From Treponema_C sp050320395 (GTDB lineage: Bacteria > Spirochaetota > Spirochaetia > Treponematales > Treponemataceae): a stretch of DNA of 64,000 nucleotides. The position numbers and the translations under genes were made by a program. Below the pieces are notes generated by a model, which saw only the letters and a list, made by a program, of their open reading frames with translations, was not told where the DNA came from and ran no database searches. Shown here piece after piece: positions 26,999 through 36,160 of this stretch. Position 1 is the first letter of the stretch. Every line of letters begins with the position of its first letter. The stretch lies in contig NZ_CP144459.1 in assembly GCF_050320395.1 (NCBI RefSeq), forward strand, positions 310,001-374,000. The letters are read 5' to 3'.

Positions 26999-28720
26999 AT
27001 GAATGAAAAAGAATTGAAAAAACAGGTAACAGGTAAAAACTTTTTACCCAATCTGCTGCTTACGCTTAAAATAGTATTTGACCTGATACCGCAGGTTTTA
27101 TTGGTGCTGATGATAAGCAAATTATTTTCAAAAGAAATTACGCAACCGCATTTTAAAATGTTCATTACGGGCATGTTGATTTCTTTTATTTTAAAAGCTG
27201 TGTTTAACTATCTTGCAACAAAGACGGCTCACGACAGAGCTTTCGGTAAATTGACGGAGTTACGGCTTGCAATAATCGATCACTTAAAAAAACTCAATTT
27301 GGGCTTTTTTAAAAAGCATAACACGGGTGAGCTTACCAGTATTATCGAACACGATGTGGAGCAGGTCGAAATATATCTTGCTCACGGGCTTCCTGAAATT
27401 ATGTCGGCAAGCCTTCTTCCCACCTTGGTTTTTATTGCTATGCTTTTTATAGATTACAGACTCGCTTTGATAATGATTGCAGGGGTTCCGCTCATGTTTC
27501 TTGTAAAACAATTATCCGCAGAGAAAATGCAAAAAAGATTTCAAATGTATTTTTCGAGAGAAATGAAGATGAGGGAAGACATGATGGAATATGTAAAAAA
27601 CATTTCCGTCATAAAGGCTTTTGCAAAAGAAGAAAGCTTTAGCGGACAAACTTTGGCTTCTGCACGCTCTTATGTTCAAGATGTAAAAAAGAGTATGGGA
27701 GCCGTTACGGGTCCGATGGTTCTCATAGATATTTTTATGGAAGCCGGAACTGTTGCGGTTATGATTTTAGGAAGCATTTTGCTTTTACATCAAAATATTT
27801 CTACGGCGCAATTTATACTGCCCGTTATTTTATCTTCGGTCTTTGTGTCGGCGATAAGTAAAACGGCAACCCTTCATCATTTTTCCATCGTGTTTACCGA
27901 AAAAATCAAAAGCATAGCCAAGATTTTATGTGCTCCTCTTTCAAAAGAAAAAATCAGCGAACAATTAAAACCCGGCGACATAGAATTTACAAATGTAAAT
28001 TTTAAGTACGAAAAAGACGGCTTTGCCTTACAAGATATCAATTTAAAATTTACAGAAACCGGTTTAAATGCTCTTGTCGGTCCGAGCGGCTGCGGTAAAA
28101 GTACCCTTGCAAATCTCATTATGGGTTTTTGGGATGTCGATTCAGGTTTGCTCACCATTTCGGGCAAAGATATTTCGCGCTATGACACGGACAGTATTTC
28201 CACCCTTATAGGAAGTGTCCAGCAGGAAGTTATCCTTTTTAATATGAGTATCTTTGAAAATATCGCAATCGGTAAGGCGGGGGCTTCCGAGTCTGAGGTT
28301 ATAGAAGCCGCTAAAAAAGCACGTTGCCACGATTTTATTTCCGCCCTGCCTAGGGGTTACAACACAAAAGTCGGCGAGATGGGTGTAAAACTTTCAGGCG
28401 GAGAAAAACAGCGCATTTCCATCGCACGAATGATTCTTAAAAATGCTCCAATTTTAATTTTGGACGAAGCGATGGCCGCCGTTGACAGCGAAAACGAAAA
28501 ACTCATAAACGAAGCCGTCGAAGAATTAAGAAAAAATAAAACGGTCATCACGATAGCCCATCATCTGAACACAATCCGCAACGCCGATCAAATTGTAGTT
28601 ATGGACAAGGGCCGCATTTTGGATTCGGGAACACATACCGAATTGATAAACCGCTGTCCCTTTTATAAAGAAATGACAGACGCTCAAAATAAAGTGGACA
28701 GCTGGAACGTTGCAGGGTAA
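26999..28720 (+). CDS. ABC exporter half-transporter (membrane domain plus ATPase), first subunit
   Basis: The 573-residue protein combines a six-helix type I exporter domain (about 1-310) with an ATPase domain having GPSGCGKSTLANL (Walker A), KLSGGEKQRISIARMIL (signature) and ILILDEAMAAVDSENE (Walker B with catalytic Glu). It probably forms a heterodimer with the next gene product, which begins 15 bp downstream. TAGGAG precedes the ATG. Both partners keep intact ATPase motifs. The substrate is unknown; TetR linkage suggests a toxic or signalling small molecule, though related pairs also export metallophores or peptides. Confidence 0.88.
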   Translation: MNEKELKKQVTGKNFLPNLLLTLKIVFDLIPQVLLVLMISKLFSKEITQPHFKMFITGMLISFILKAVFNYLATKTAHDRAFGKLTELRLAIIDHLKKLNLGFFKKHNTGELTSIIEHDVEQVEIYLAHGLPEIMSASLLPTLVFIAMLFIDYRLALIMIAGVPLMFLVKQLSAEKMQKRFQMYFSREMKMREDMMEYVKNISVIKAFAKEESFSGQTLASARSYVQDVKKSMGAVTGPMVLIDIFMEAGTVAVMILGSILLLHQNISTAQFILPVILSSVFVSAISKTATLHHFSIVFTEKIKSIAKILCAPLSKEKISEQLKPGDIEFTNVNFKYEKDGFALQDINLKFTETGLNALVGPSGCGKSTLANLIMGFWDVDSGLLTISGKDISRYDTDSISTLIGSVQQEVILFNMSIFENIAIGKAGASESEVIEAAKKARCHDFISALPRGYNTKVGEMGVKLSGGEKQRISIARMILKNAPILILDEAMAAVDSENEKLINEAVEELRKNKTVITIAHHLNTIRNADQIVVMDKGRILDSGTHTELINRCPFYKEMTDAQNKVDSWNVAG

Positions 28721-28734
28721 TTAGAGGAGTATTT

Positions 28735-30450
28735 ATGTATAAAGAATTATTTGCATGTTTGAGTAAGAAGGGAAAAATCGATGTATTCGTTTCGTCATTG
28801 TTTTTTACATTGTACGGATTAAGCTCCGTGGGAATGCTTCTTACGGTGTTTTCGATTTTGTTTAAGATTAATGAGGGAACTCAAGTTGAGGGGCTCTATG
28901 TTGATTTTGCGGTTTTGATAGGCTTGGTTATTTTTAAGGGTCTTTGCAATATGATTGCAGACTTAAAAAAACACGGGGCGGGGTTTGATGTGGTGCAGCA
29001 AATAAGGGAGCGTATGATTGTAAAATTAAAACTTTTTAGTTTGGGCTTTTATACGAATGAGCGGTTGGGAGAATTAAACACGATTCTTCATAAGGATGTG
29101 GACAATATGTCAATGGTGGTAGGGCACATGTGGCCCAGAATGTTCGGCGATTTTCTTATCGCCCTTGCGGTTTTTACAGGTCTTGCCCTCATCAATCTGA
29201 AGTTTGCTCTTGTTATGGCAGCTTCGCTTCCACTTGCACTTTTCTATCTTTTTTACACAATTAAAAAGGCGCAAAAAATTGAAAGCCGAAACAACTCGGC
29301 TCTCGCCGATATGGTAAGTTTATTTGTCGAGTATGTGCGCGGCATTCCTGTGTTAAAAAGTTTTTCGCATAATAAGAGCCTTGACAATGAACTTTTTGAA
29401 AAGACAAAAACCTTCGGCGAAACAAGCAAGGCTTCTTCCCGATTTAAAGCAAGACAGCTTTCGGTTTTTTCGTTTTTAATCGATGCAGGATATTTTGTTC
29501 TTTTAGTTTATTCGGGTCTTGCCGCACTTAAAGGGAGCATTGATGTACTTGACTTTATGATTATTGCGGTAGTTTCAAAAGAATTTTATAAACCCTTTGC
29601 GGCTATGGAAACTCACTACATGTATTATGTGTCGGCGGTAGACAGCTATCACCGATTAGGTAAAATTCTTCATGCCGAGGTAATAGCCGATAAAACGGAC
29701 GGCATCATTCCTTTACAAAACGATATTGTTTTTGAAGATGTGGAATTTTCTTATGAAGAAGATGAGTTTAAAATGGAAAAGGTAAATTTTACTGTTCCGG
29801 AGAAAACAATGACGGCTCTCGCAGGAGAATCGGGAAGCGGTAAGACGACAATAACGAATTTGCTTTTGCGGTTTTATGATGTACAAGCGGGAAGCATTAA
29901 GCTCGGCGGTGCCGATATACGCGATATTCCCTATGACGAGCTTTTGGACAGAATCGGTATTGTTATGCAAAACGTACAGCTTTTCGATAACACCATCGAA
30001 GAAAATATCCGCGTCGGGAAAAAAGTTGCTTCCAAAGAAGAAATTATTGAAGCCTGCAAAAAAGCGAGGATACACGATTTTATTATGAGCCTTCCCGATA
30101 ATTACGCAACCGATATAGGCGAAAACGGCGGTCTCTTATCCGGCGGACAGCGTCAGCGTATTTCGATTGCACGAGCCTTTTTAAAAGACGCTCCGATTTT
30201 AATTCTCGATGAGATGACAAGCAATGTCGACCCCGTAAACGAATCCCTTATTCAAGAAGCAATCACAGAGCTTTCAAAAAATAGAACGGTGTTGGTCATC
30301 GCTCATCATTTAAAGACTATCCAAAAAGCCGATCAAATCCTCATATTCCAAAAGGGGTGCCTTGTCGAAAAAGGAAAACACGATGAGCTTTTAAAAAACG
30401 GAACTTACTACAAGCGGCTTTGGAAAGCGCAGTGCGGGAGCGGCAGGTGA
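28735..30450 (+). CDS. ABC exporter half-transporter, second subunit
   Basis: The 571-residue partner of the preceding gene has the same membrane-ATPase layout. Its motifs are AGESGSGKTTITNLLL (Walker A), LLSGGQRQRISIARAFL (signature) and ILILDEMTSNVDPVNE (Walker B). The membrane half contains about six hydrophobic segments. The 15-bp spacing and GAGGAG ribosome-binding site show cotranscription with the first subunit. No terminator is obvious after it, and the next gene has its own promoter. Confidence 0.88.
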   Translation: MYKELFACLSKKGKIDVFVSSLFFTLYGLSSVGMLLTVFSILFKINEGTQVEGLYVDFAVLIGLVIFKGLCNMIADLKKHGAGFDVVQQIRERMIVKLKLFSLGFYTNERLGELNTILHKDVDNMSMVVGHMWPRMFGDFLIALAVFTGLALINLKFALVMAASLPLALFYLFYTIKKAQKIESRNNSALADMVSLFVEYVRGIPVLKSFSHNKSLDNELFEKTKTFGETSKASSRFKARQLSVFSFLIDAGYFVLLVYSGLAALKGSIDVLDFMIIAVVSKEFYKPFAAMETHYMYYVSAVDSYHRLGKILHAEVIADKTDGIIPLQNDIVFEDVEFSYEEDEFKMEKVNFTVPEKTMTALAGESGSGKTTITNLLLRFYDVQAGSIKLGGADIRDIPYDELLDRIGIVMQNVQLFDNTIEENIRVGKKVASKEEIIEACKKARIHDFIMSLPDNYATDIGENGGLLSGGQRQRISIARAFLKDAPILILDEMTSNVDPVNESLIQEAITELSKNRTVLVIAHHLKTIQKADQILIFQKGCLVEKGKHDELLKNGTYYKRLWKAQCGSGR

Positions 30451-30464
30451 TTTCGCATAAGAGC

Positions 30465-30492
30465 TTGACCTTACTCGCCTTACTTCTATAAT
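30465..30492 (+). promoter_or_regulatory. promoter of the unrecognised gene at 30520
   Basis: TTGACC (30465-30470), a 16-bp spacer and a perfect TATAAT (30487-30492) lie 27 bp before the ATG, with a GGGGG ribosome-binding region. Confidence 0.65.
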
Positions 30493-30519
30493 ATAAAGTA
30501 AACAACGGGGGAAAATATT

Positions 30520-31356
30520 ATGGAAAAAGATAATACTATCAAATGGGATAAAAACTACATAGAACAGCATTTTGAAGAGAATGAAAATACTTGTAAATAC
30601 TGCACTTGTAAAATAGAAGAATTTTTTGATCCAGACTCGGATGAGAAAGTTGTCAATCATTATATTGATTTTTTCTTTGATATCATCGAGGAGAAAAAGA
30701 ATAAAGCAAAAATAATTAAAACGAATAAAATTTGGGACTATTGTGTCAGTCCGCAGGAAGGTTCCGGCAGATATGAAATCCTCTTAAAAGATGAAAATTC
30801 AAAAGAGCTGATATTACGCGGAGATACGCTCGGAACGTATAAGTCAATACTGGGGAAATTTGAACATAAGGTAAAAACGGAAAATTTACTCAGTAAAATA
30901 GACGGTCTTGATTTAAAAAATTTAGAGTTTTGTACATGTAATGATAAAACGCTGTTAAATAACAGCAGAATAGGTTCTTTTTTTATTATCCCTAAACCGA
31001 ATCGCCCGAGAGCTTCGATAAATACGCAGAGAGCAAGGGAGCCTTACAAAGATAATTTTTTTATGTTTTTAGAACTTGTAAAAACATATATCAATAACAA
31101 GACAATCGACTGCGATAATGAAATGAAAAATCTTTTTGATGAAACAAAAATATTTTGGAATCTTTTTAAGAATTTTGAAGATTATATTGAATGTCTGTGC
31201 TTTCAGCCGTTTATAGATATCGATGAAAAATTAAAAAAAGAATTAAACACTTCTCCGAATAGTTGGAACATACAAACAGTAAATACATATATAAAAACTA
31301 TAAATGACTGCATTCTAAAAAGAGAAGAACTTCTAAAAAAAAGAATAGGCAATTAA
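30520..31356 (+). CDS. unrecognised soluble protein, 278 residues
   Basis: I do not recognise this protein with confidence. It is AT-rich, acidic and lysine-rich, has no signal peptide or membrane segment, and contains a Cys pair motif near the N-terminus (CKYCTCKIEEFF) and another CTC further on (EFCTCNDKTLL). The middle segment SRIGSFFIIPKPNRPRASINTQRAREPYKDNFFMFLELVKTYI is the most family-like part. It recalls small uncharacterised families found in host-associated Treponema and Clostridia that may carry a domain of unknown function. It has its own strong promoter and lower GC than its neighbours, consistent with recent acquisition. Possible membership of a toxin or immunity family cannot be judged from sequence alone. 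Confidence 0.6.
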   Translation: MEKDNTIKWDKNYIEQHFEENENTCKYCTCKIEEFFDPDSDEKVVNHYIDFFFDIIEEKKNKAKIIKTNKIWDYCVSPQEGSGRYEILLKDENSKELILRGDTLGTYKSILGKFEHKVKTENLLSKIDGLDLKNLEFCTCNDKTLLNNSRIGSFFIIPKPNRPRASINTQRAREPYKDNFFMFLELVKTYINNKTIDCDNEMKNLFDETKIFWNLFKNFEDYIECLCFQPFIDIDEKLKKELNTSPNSWNIQTVNTYIKTINDCILKREELLKKRIGN

Positions 31357-31371
31357 AAACTCTTAATACTC

Positions 31372-31400
31372 TTGCCGAAAAAAAAGCTTTTTTGTAAAAT
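31372..31400 (+). promoter_or_regulatory. promoter close to the start of the cysteine-cluster gene
   Basis: TTGCCG (31372-31377), 17 bp and TAAAAT (31395-31400) end nine bases before the ATG at 31410. No ribosome-binding site is visible. Confidence 0.45.
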
Positions 31401-31409
31401 GTGCAAATT

Positions 31410-32084
31410 ATGAAAGAAGCCCAAGCTTTTACCGGCACAAAGATGTTCGATGCTTTGAATGCCGTCGATGCCGTATACAATGATATAGATAAAAGTCAAG
31501 CCTTATGGAAACAAAAAACGCCGGCGCCCTGTCCGGACGGCTGCGGCCGCTGCTGCGAGCATTTTGAACCGGATGTGTACGAATACGAAGCCCTTTATCT
31601 TGCAGCTTGGCTTCTTGTGCACGAAGAAAAACTTGCGGAAGATATACGGCTGCACGGGGCGGATTTTTCGCTGAACCATACGGACGGCTGCCTTTTATTC
31701 GATCCCTACAATCCTTATCATTGCAGGGCTTACGGCGGGCGCTGCCTTATTTGCCGCCTTTTTGCCCATTCGGGAACGCGCGGTAAAGATATGAAAATGC
31801 GTTGGAAGCCGTGTAAGTTTATTGAAGGTGCCGGACAAAACCGGGAACACCGCGAGTACGGCGAAGCCGAATTGACGGAACTTTTCGGTTTTCTTCCGCC
31901 GGATATGGCGCAGGCTGCCGCCCGCCTTATGGCTTTAAATCCCGAAAATACGGAAACCCGGCCGCTCCGCGAAGAGCTTCCTTGCGCAATAGAAAAGCTG
32001 AAGCTTATTTTGCGCTTTTTAACACCGCCGGAACCGAATTCTCCGGAACCCGATTTACCCTCGCCGCACCCCTTAAGCGCATAG
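31410..32084 (+). CDS. YkgJ-family cysteine-cluster protein
   Basis: This roughly 224-residue cytoplasmic protein carries the CxxxCxxCC-type zinc/iron-chelating cluster (CPDGCGRCC near residue 35). Further cysteines in YHCRAYGGRCLICRLF and RWKPC complete the UPF0153/YkgJ pattern. The biochemical role of the family is unknown. I choose the ATG at 31410; a GTG at 31401 is in frame but would lie upstream of the predicted transcription start. The C-terminal tail is Pro/Glu rich and poorly conserved-looking. It is convergent with the dihydropyrimidinase-like gene. Confidence 0.75.
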   Translation: MKEAQAFTGTKMFDALNAVDAVYNDIDKSQALWKQKTPAPCPDGCGRCCEHFEPDVYEYEALYLAAWLLVHEEKLAEDIRLHGADFSLNHTDGCLLFDPYNPYHCRAYGGRCLICRLFAHSGTRGKDMKMRWKPCKFIEGAGQNREHREYGEAELTELFGFLPPDMAQAAARLMALNPENTETRPLREELPCAIEKLKLILRFLTPPEPNSPEPDLPSPHPLSA

Positions 32085-32150
32085 TGGATGAGCCTCTAGG
32101 TTCGGTTACGGCTGTTTTACCATGCCGGCCGTTTGTTTATCCTGTCGCTT

Positions 32151-33785
32151 TTATTCTTTTTGCTCAAAGGCGGGGAAGCCTGTTTTGCGGAACAGATAGC
32201 TTCCCTGCCTTTCTTCTATTACGCGGCCTTCTTTTACACATACTTTGCCGTTCAAAAGAACGTATTTTGCCCGGCCCTTGATTTCGATACCTTCGTAGGG
32301 AGTGTAGCCGCCGCGGTGCAGGTTGTTGTCGTTACTTATAACGGCGGAAAACCCGGGATCCCAAACGGTTATATCGGCTGCCGCCCCTCTGTTCAAACTG
32401 CCGCGCGACGGATAAAGTCCGAATATCTTCGCCGGGTTTTCGCTCATGAGGGCTGAAAATTGGGCGGGTGTTAAGCGAAAGCCCGGCGCAAGCTCTTTTT
32501 CTTCGCCTTCATCTTCCGTGCCGACACGGGCTGCGGTAAAAACCAATGCGGCCCGGTATTGGGCGCCCGAAATTCCCGGCGCCACCTTTGAAAAATTCTT
32601 TTTCGCCGCCTTTTCCTGTTCGGCAAAATCGAACACCGCGTGATTCGAACAAATCACATCAAGGCAGGAATTGTCTTTTGCACCGGGTGCTTTATCCGCC
32701 TTTGTTTTCATCAATTCTTTTTGCAAAGCTTTTAAATCCGGCTTTTTTCGAAGCGGAGGGTTGCAGATAAAGCGCGCCCCGGCAAAACCGCCTTTTCGGT
32801 ACAAGCTGTCGGTTAAAAGAAGATAGTGCGGACAGGTTCCGGCGAAAAAGTTTTGTCCCCGTTTCTTTGCAAGTTTTATCTGCTCCAAACTTTGTTTTGC
32901 CGATACGTTCAAAATATAAACGGGGATATCGGCCATTTGAGCAAGGGCTAAAAAGCGGCTTATCGCTTCGGCTTCAACTGCGGGCGGGCGGCTTACAGGA
33001 TGAGAGGACGGCCTTTTTTTTCGATTTTCAAGCTGTTCTTCAACAAGGTGTTTTACCATGTCGGCGTTTTCACAGTGGCAGCAAATTAAAGCTTTGTGTT
33101 CTTTTGCCGCGTTCAGTATTTCAAATATTTCAGGATCGCTTAATTGGATATTTTCTCCGGTCATATAGACTGCATAACTCGAAACGCCGCGCATAACCGT
33201 TTTTTCCATTTGTCCTTTTAATGCTTCGGCAGGACTCATTTGTTCTTTTTTTTGCTCCGCTTTTTGAGCGCCCTCTTGCCTCTCGGTATCTTCGTCATTT
33301 TTTTCGGCGGCTTCTTCGTCCGTCCGGACGGCGGTTCCCACAGAGGTAACGGCTATGTGAAAGCCGTAATTACAGCTGCTTTTATGCAATGCATTTGCGT
33401 GCTGTTCATCCAAGGCTTCCTGCAGGCTTTGTCCATTTTTTTGTACGGCGCAGTTAATAATCGATGTGGTGCCTCCGGCAAGGGCCGCCCTGGTCCCGCT
33501 TTCAAAATCGTCGGGACTGCAAACGGGATCTTTTTCTCCCGGAATAAAGGCTTTTGTTTCCAGGCGCGTAAAGGCATCTATAAATCCGGGGAAGACATAA
33601 CAGCCTTCCGCATTTAACAGTTCGCTTTCGGCCCGGCGCAGCAAACTGCCGAGTAAAAGATTCGGCTTTGTTTTTACGATGCGGCCGTTTTCAACAAGTA
33701 TATCCGCTTTTTTTTCTTTGCCGCCGGAAACAACTATGCCGTTTGTGATGATAATACGCTGTATGGAATCTTTGCAGTCAGCCAT
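32151..33785 (-). CDS. dihydropyrimidinase/dihydroorotase-like protein, probably catalytically dead
   Basis: The roughly 544-residue protein has the cyclic amidohydrolase layout: N-terminal beta domain (IIITNGIVVSGGKEKKADILVENGRIVKT), TIM barrel, and a C-terminal beta segment ending with YVLLNGKVCVKEG. Active members bind two metals through GxxDxHxH, a carbamylated Lys, two further His and an Asp. Here the first motif reads GFIDAFTRLE, losing both His, and the last reads SNHAVF instead of SDHxPF, losing the Asp. The His of LICCHCENADM and of GTCPHYLLLT remain. An acidic, lysine-rich insertion occurs at about 150-200. The start at 33785 (MADCKDS) follows TGGTATACT at six bases. It may be a pseudoenzyme comparable in logic to eukaryotic CRMPs. 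Confidence 0.75.
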   Translation of the reverse strand: MADCKDSIQRIIITNGIVVSGGKEKKADILVENGRIVKTKPNLLLGSLLRRAESELLNAEGCYVFPGFIDAFTRLETKAFIPGEKDPVCSPDDFESGTRAALAGGTTSIINCAVQKNGQSLQEALDEQHANALHKSSCNYGFHIAVTSVGTAVRTDEEAAEKNDEDTERQEGAQKAEQKKEQMSPAEALKGQMEKTVMRGVSSYAVYMTGENIQLSDPEIFEILNAAKEHKALICCHCENADMVKHLVEEQLENRKKRPSSHPVSRPPAVEAEAISRFLALAQMADIPVYILNVSAKQSLEQIKLAKKRGQNFFAGTCPHYLLLTDSLYRKGGFAGARFICNPPLRKKPDLKALQKELMKTKADKAPGAKDNSCLDVICSNHAVFDFAEQEKAAKKNFSKVAPGISGAQYRAALVFTAARVGTEDEGEEKELAPGFRLTPAQFSALMSENPAKIFGLYPSRGSLNRGAAADITVWDPGFSAVISNDNNLHRGGYTPYEGIEIKGRAKYVLLNGKVCVKEGRVIEERQGSYLFRKTGFPAFEQKE

Positions 33786-33791
33786 TCTCCG

Positions 33792-33800
33792 AGTATACCA
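33792..33800 (-). promoter_or_regulatory. extended -10 promoter abutting the dihydropyrimidinase-like gene
   Basis: TGG-TATACT on the minus strand forms an extended -10 element, with TATACT at 33792-33797 and the ATG six bases later. A GGAG lies within those six bases but is too close to the ATG to act as a normal ribosome-binding site. Confidence 0.45.
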
Positions 33801-33840
33801 CAAAAAAAGGTTTTTTACTATCGCCTTTTACGGCATTGTT

Positions 33841-35340
33841 TTATCGTTCCTTATACTGTAAATTCGAAATAATCCAGCACAATTTTTTCCCCGTCTCATT
33901 TAAAGTACCGAAGGATTGGCTTATAGGAACCCAATCGTCATTCTGCGCGGTAAAATTCGGGAAAAAGCGGTTGTATGCACCGGGAACATAGAGGGATCCG
34001 GGATCGAATCCGGCGGGCTTTGCCTGTGCGTCACCCTGATAGATCCGTGAACTGAATACTTTACTTGTTTTGTGCGCCTCTTCTTCAAAAACCTCAAGTG
34101 TCCTTTTGCGATTAAAACGCATATCGTATAAAACCGTATTATTTTGAAAAAAGAGGGTAACCTTTTGGCGCTGTTCGGTAACCGTACCGGTATATACCGT
34201 ACCGTTTATCGAAGCCGATACGGCCGTTTTAAGGGTTTCAACCGGTCCGTATATTTCCTTTATTTTGCCGAAATCATCCGCACCGATAAGCACAAGATCG
34301 ACGTCTGCGAAATCGGTAAAGAGTAAACTGAGCCTTCCGGTTTCCCGAATAAAGCGTATCTCCAAATTATCGGGCCCCATTGCCGATGAGGCGACCGCAT
34401 TTTCGAGAGCCCGCCTTACCCTCTGTTCGTCGGGGTAACGGCTGTTAAGGCCTGCAAAAACAACGGCAACCTTAATTGTAAGTTTTTTATTTATATCGGT
34501 AAGTTCCGGTGACGCCGAGCGGGGAATGATTTTCTCGGCTTGTATAAAGGCTTTTTTTGCTTCACGAAACGCAGTGTAGTTTTGCAGCCTCGCCTTGGCT
34601 CTGCCGTCGGCAAGGTATACGGATGCGGCTCTTTCTTTTACCGCAGCGCTTTTTTGGCGGCTGTCCTTATAATCTCTTATCCATGAGTCGGCTTCTGTGT
34701 AATACTCGGATGCTTTAACAAGCAAAGCGGGATTATCCGATGCGGCAAATTTTTCGGCTGCGGCATAGCAGAGTTCGGCACCGAGATTATTTATGTCCGC
34801 ATCCAAGTGGCTTGAATATTTTTTTGCGCGCCGTAAATAGGGCAGAGCGTTTAATGCGGAGTCTGAAAAAGTCGAATGTGTTCCTCTTGAGGAACGGATA
34901 ACCGAAAGGGCCTTTGCGTACAAAGCTTCCGTTGCTTTTTTGGGCGCTTCATTTTGAAGGTAATCGTAGTTTACCGTATCGAAACGCACCCCTTCTTTTT
35001 TTCCGATTAATTCCGGCCCGTAACGTTTTTTCAAAAGTTCGACGCGGCCGTAAAGCATGAGCCACTCGCCGATACCGTCCGCAATATCGGCATAGACAAG
35101 GGGGTCGGCTTCGGCCCGGCGGAGCATATCGGCTATAAAAATTTCGGCCTTGGACATTTCCGTTTTATATACTTTGATATAGGCATCGGATGTTTTTCCG
35201 TCCAATAAAAGAGATGCGGCGGACAGGGCGCGTTCTACCGGATTGCTGCCGCGCACCTGCATACTTGCACAGGAAAAAAAAACCGGTATGCTTATAAGTA
35301 TGCATAGGATATACTTCAATCTGTGTATTGTAAGTTTCAT
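33841..35340 (-). CDS. helical-repeat lipoprotein of unknown function
   Basis: The 499-residue protein begins with a signal peptide and lipobox (IPVFFSC, Cys 24), so it should be anchored in the envelope. Residues about 35-290 are helical and Ala/Lys rich, resembling TPR-type repeats (KASEYYTEADSWIRDYKDSRQKSAAVKERAASVYL). The C-terminal half (about 295-450) is a mixed alpha/beta region with KVAVVFAGLNSRYPDEQRVRRALENAV and a GTVYTGTVTEQRQKVTLFF strand pair. I do not recognise the family; similar lipoproteins seem common in Treponema. A -10-like TACACT ends six bases before the ATG and no ribosome-binding site is seen. Confidence 0.65.
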   Translation of the reverse strand: MKLTIHRLKYILCILISIPVFFSCASMQVRGSNPVERALSAASLLLDGKTSDAYIKVYKTEMSKAEIFIADMLRRAEADPLVYADIADGIGEWLMLYGRVELLKKRYGPELIGKKEGVRFDTVNYDYLQNEAPKKATEALYAKALSVIRSSRGTHSTFSDSALNALPYLRRAKKYSSHLDADINNLGAELCYAAAEKFAASDNPALLVKASEYYTEADSWIRDYKDSRQKSAAVKERAASVYLADGRAKARLQNYTAFREAKKAFIQAEKIIPRSASPELTDINKKLTIKVAVVFAGLNSRYPDEQRVRRALENAVASSAMGPDNLEIRFIRETGRLSLLFTDFADVDLVLIGADDFGKIKEIYGPVETLKTAVSASINGTVYTGTVTEQRQKVTLFFQNNTVLYDMRFNRKRTLEVFEEEAHKTSKVFSSRIYQGDAQAKPAGFDPGSLYVPGAYNRFFPNFTAQNDDWVPISQSFGTLNETGKKLCWIISNLQYKER

Positions 35341-35392
35341 GTATACAGTGTAACGAAAAAAAAGGATTTCGTATAGGTTGGAAAGAAAAATA

Positions 35393-36160
35393 CTATCTTT
35401 CCTCCATCATTTCTTTATAGCGGCTTATTGAAATCCCTGTTTCTTTTTTAAATATTTTGCTTAAATACAGAGGGTCTTCTATACCGACCAAGGCTGCTAT
35501 ACTTTTTACGGAGATTGACGGATTTTTCTCAAGAAGCGTTTTTACTTTTTCTACCCGTGCCTGTGTTATAAACTGTGTAGGGGAAAGAGTTTTGTATTTT
35601 TTAAATATGCGGCTTATATAAGGTGCCGTATACTTAAATTCTTCGGCAAGCGATTGTTGATTTATATTTTCATGCAAATGATCAATGATATACTTTTCAA
35701 TGTTATATACGAGTTTTTTGTTTGCATTTTCGCACTCTCCCGTTTGAAGTGAAAAATATTCACGCCGGCGGTTTTTGTATTCGGAAGATGCTGTTTCTCT
35801 TTCAAGAGCTTTTAAAAGACCGGAAAGTTCTTTTTCATCGACGGGTTTAAGCAAATAACGGAATACATTCAAATCGACCGCTTGCTTTGCATATTCGAAT
35901 TCCTTATAGCTGGTTAAAATAATGCAGATAACCGGCAGCTGTCCGGAAACGATATATTCGATTACTTCCAAACCGGTAAGTACGGGCATCTGAATATCCG
36001 TAATGAGTACATCGGGAATTTCCCTGTTTAATTCGAGGAGAACCTGCTTGCCGTTTGTACAGCTTTGTGCAATGCAAAAATTCGGATTTAGTTGAGGTAT
36101 AAGAGTGCTTATATCGCGTAAAATTAAGGGTTCGTCCTCAGCAACAAACACACGAATCAT
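35393..36160 (-). CDS. AraC-type response regulator (YesN family)
   Basis: The 255-residue protein has an N-terminal receiver domain with phospho-acceptor Asp55 (VLITDIQMPVLTGLEV), acidic pair EDE near residue 8 and Lys in LLKPVDEKEL. It ends in an AraC-type double helix-turn-helix (about 155-255, INQQSLAEEFKYTAPYISRIFKKY... ISVKSIAALVGIEDPLYLSKIFKKETGIS). Its start overlaps the end of the sensor kinase by 23 bp. The divergent neighbour encodes a sugar-binding protein, the usual target of YesN-type regulators. Two direct repeats at 38008-38039 are a plausible binding site. Confidence 0.92.
   Translation of the reverse strand: MIRVFVAEDEPLILRDISTLIPQLNPNFCIAQSCTNGKQVLLELNREIPDVLITDIQMPVLTGLEVIEYIVSGQLPVICIILTSYKEFEYAKQAVDLNVFRYLLKPVDEKELSGLLKALERETASSEYKNRRREYFSLQTGECENANKKLVYNIEKYIIDHLHENINQQSLAEEFKYTAPYISRIFKKYKTLSPTQFITQARVEKVKTLLEKNPSISVKSIAALVGIEDPLYLSKIFKKETGISISRYKEMMEER

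Noticed and set aside
31401..31409. GTG as start of the cysteine-cluster protein
   Set aside because: It lies directly after the predicted -10 box and would be upstream of the transcription start.
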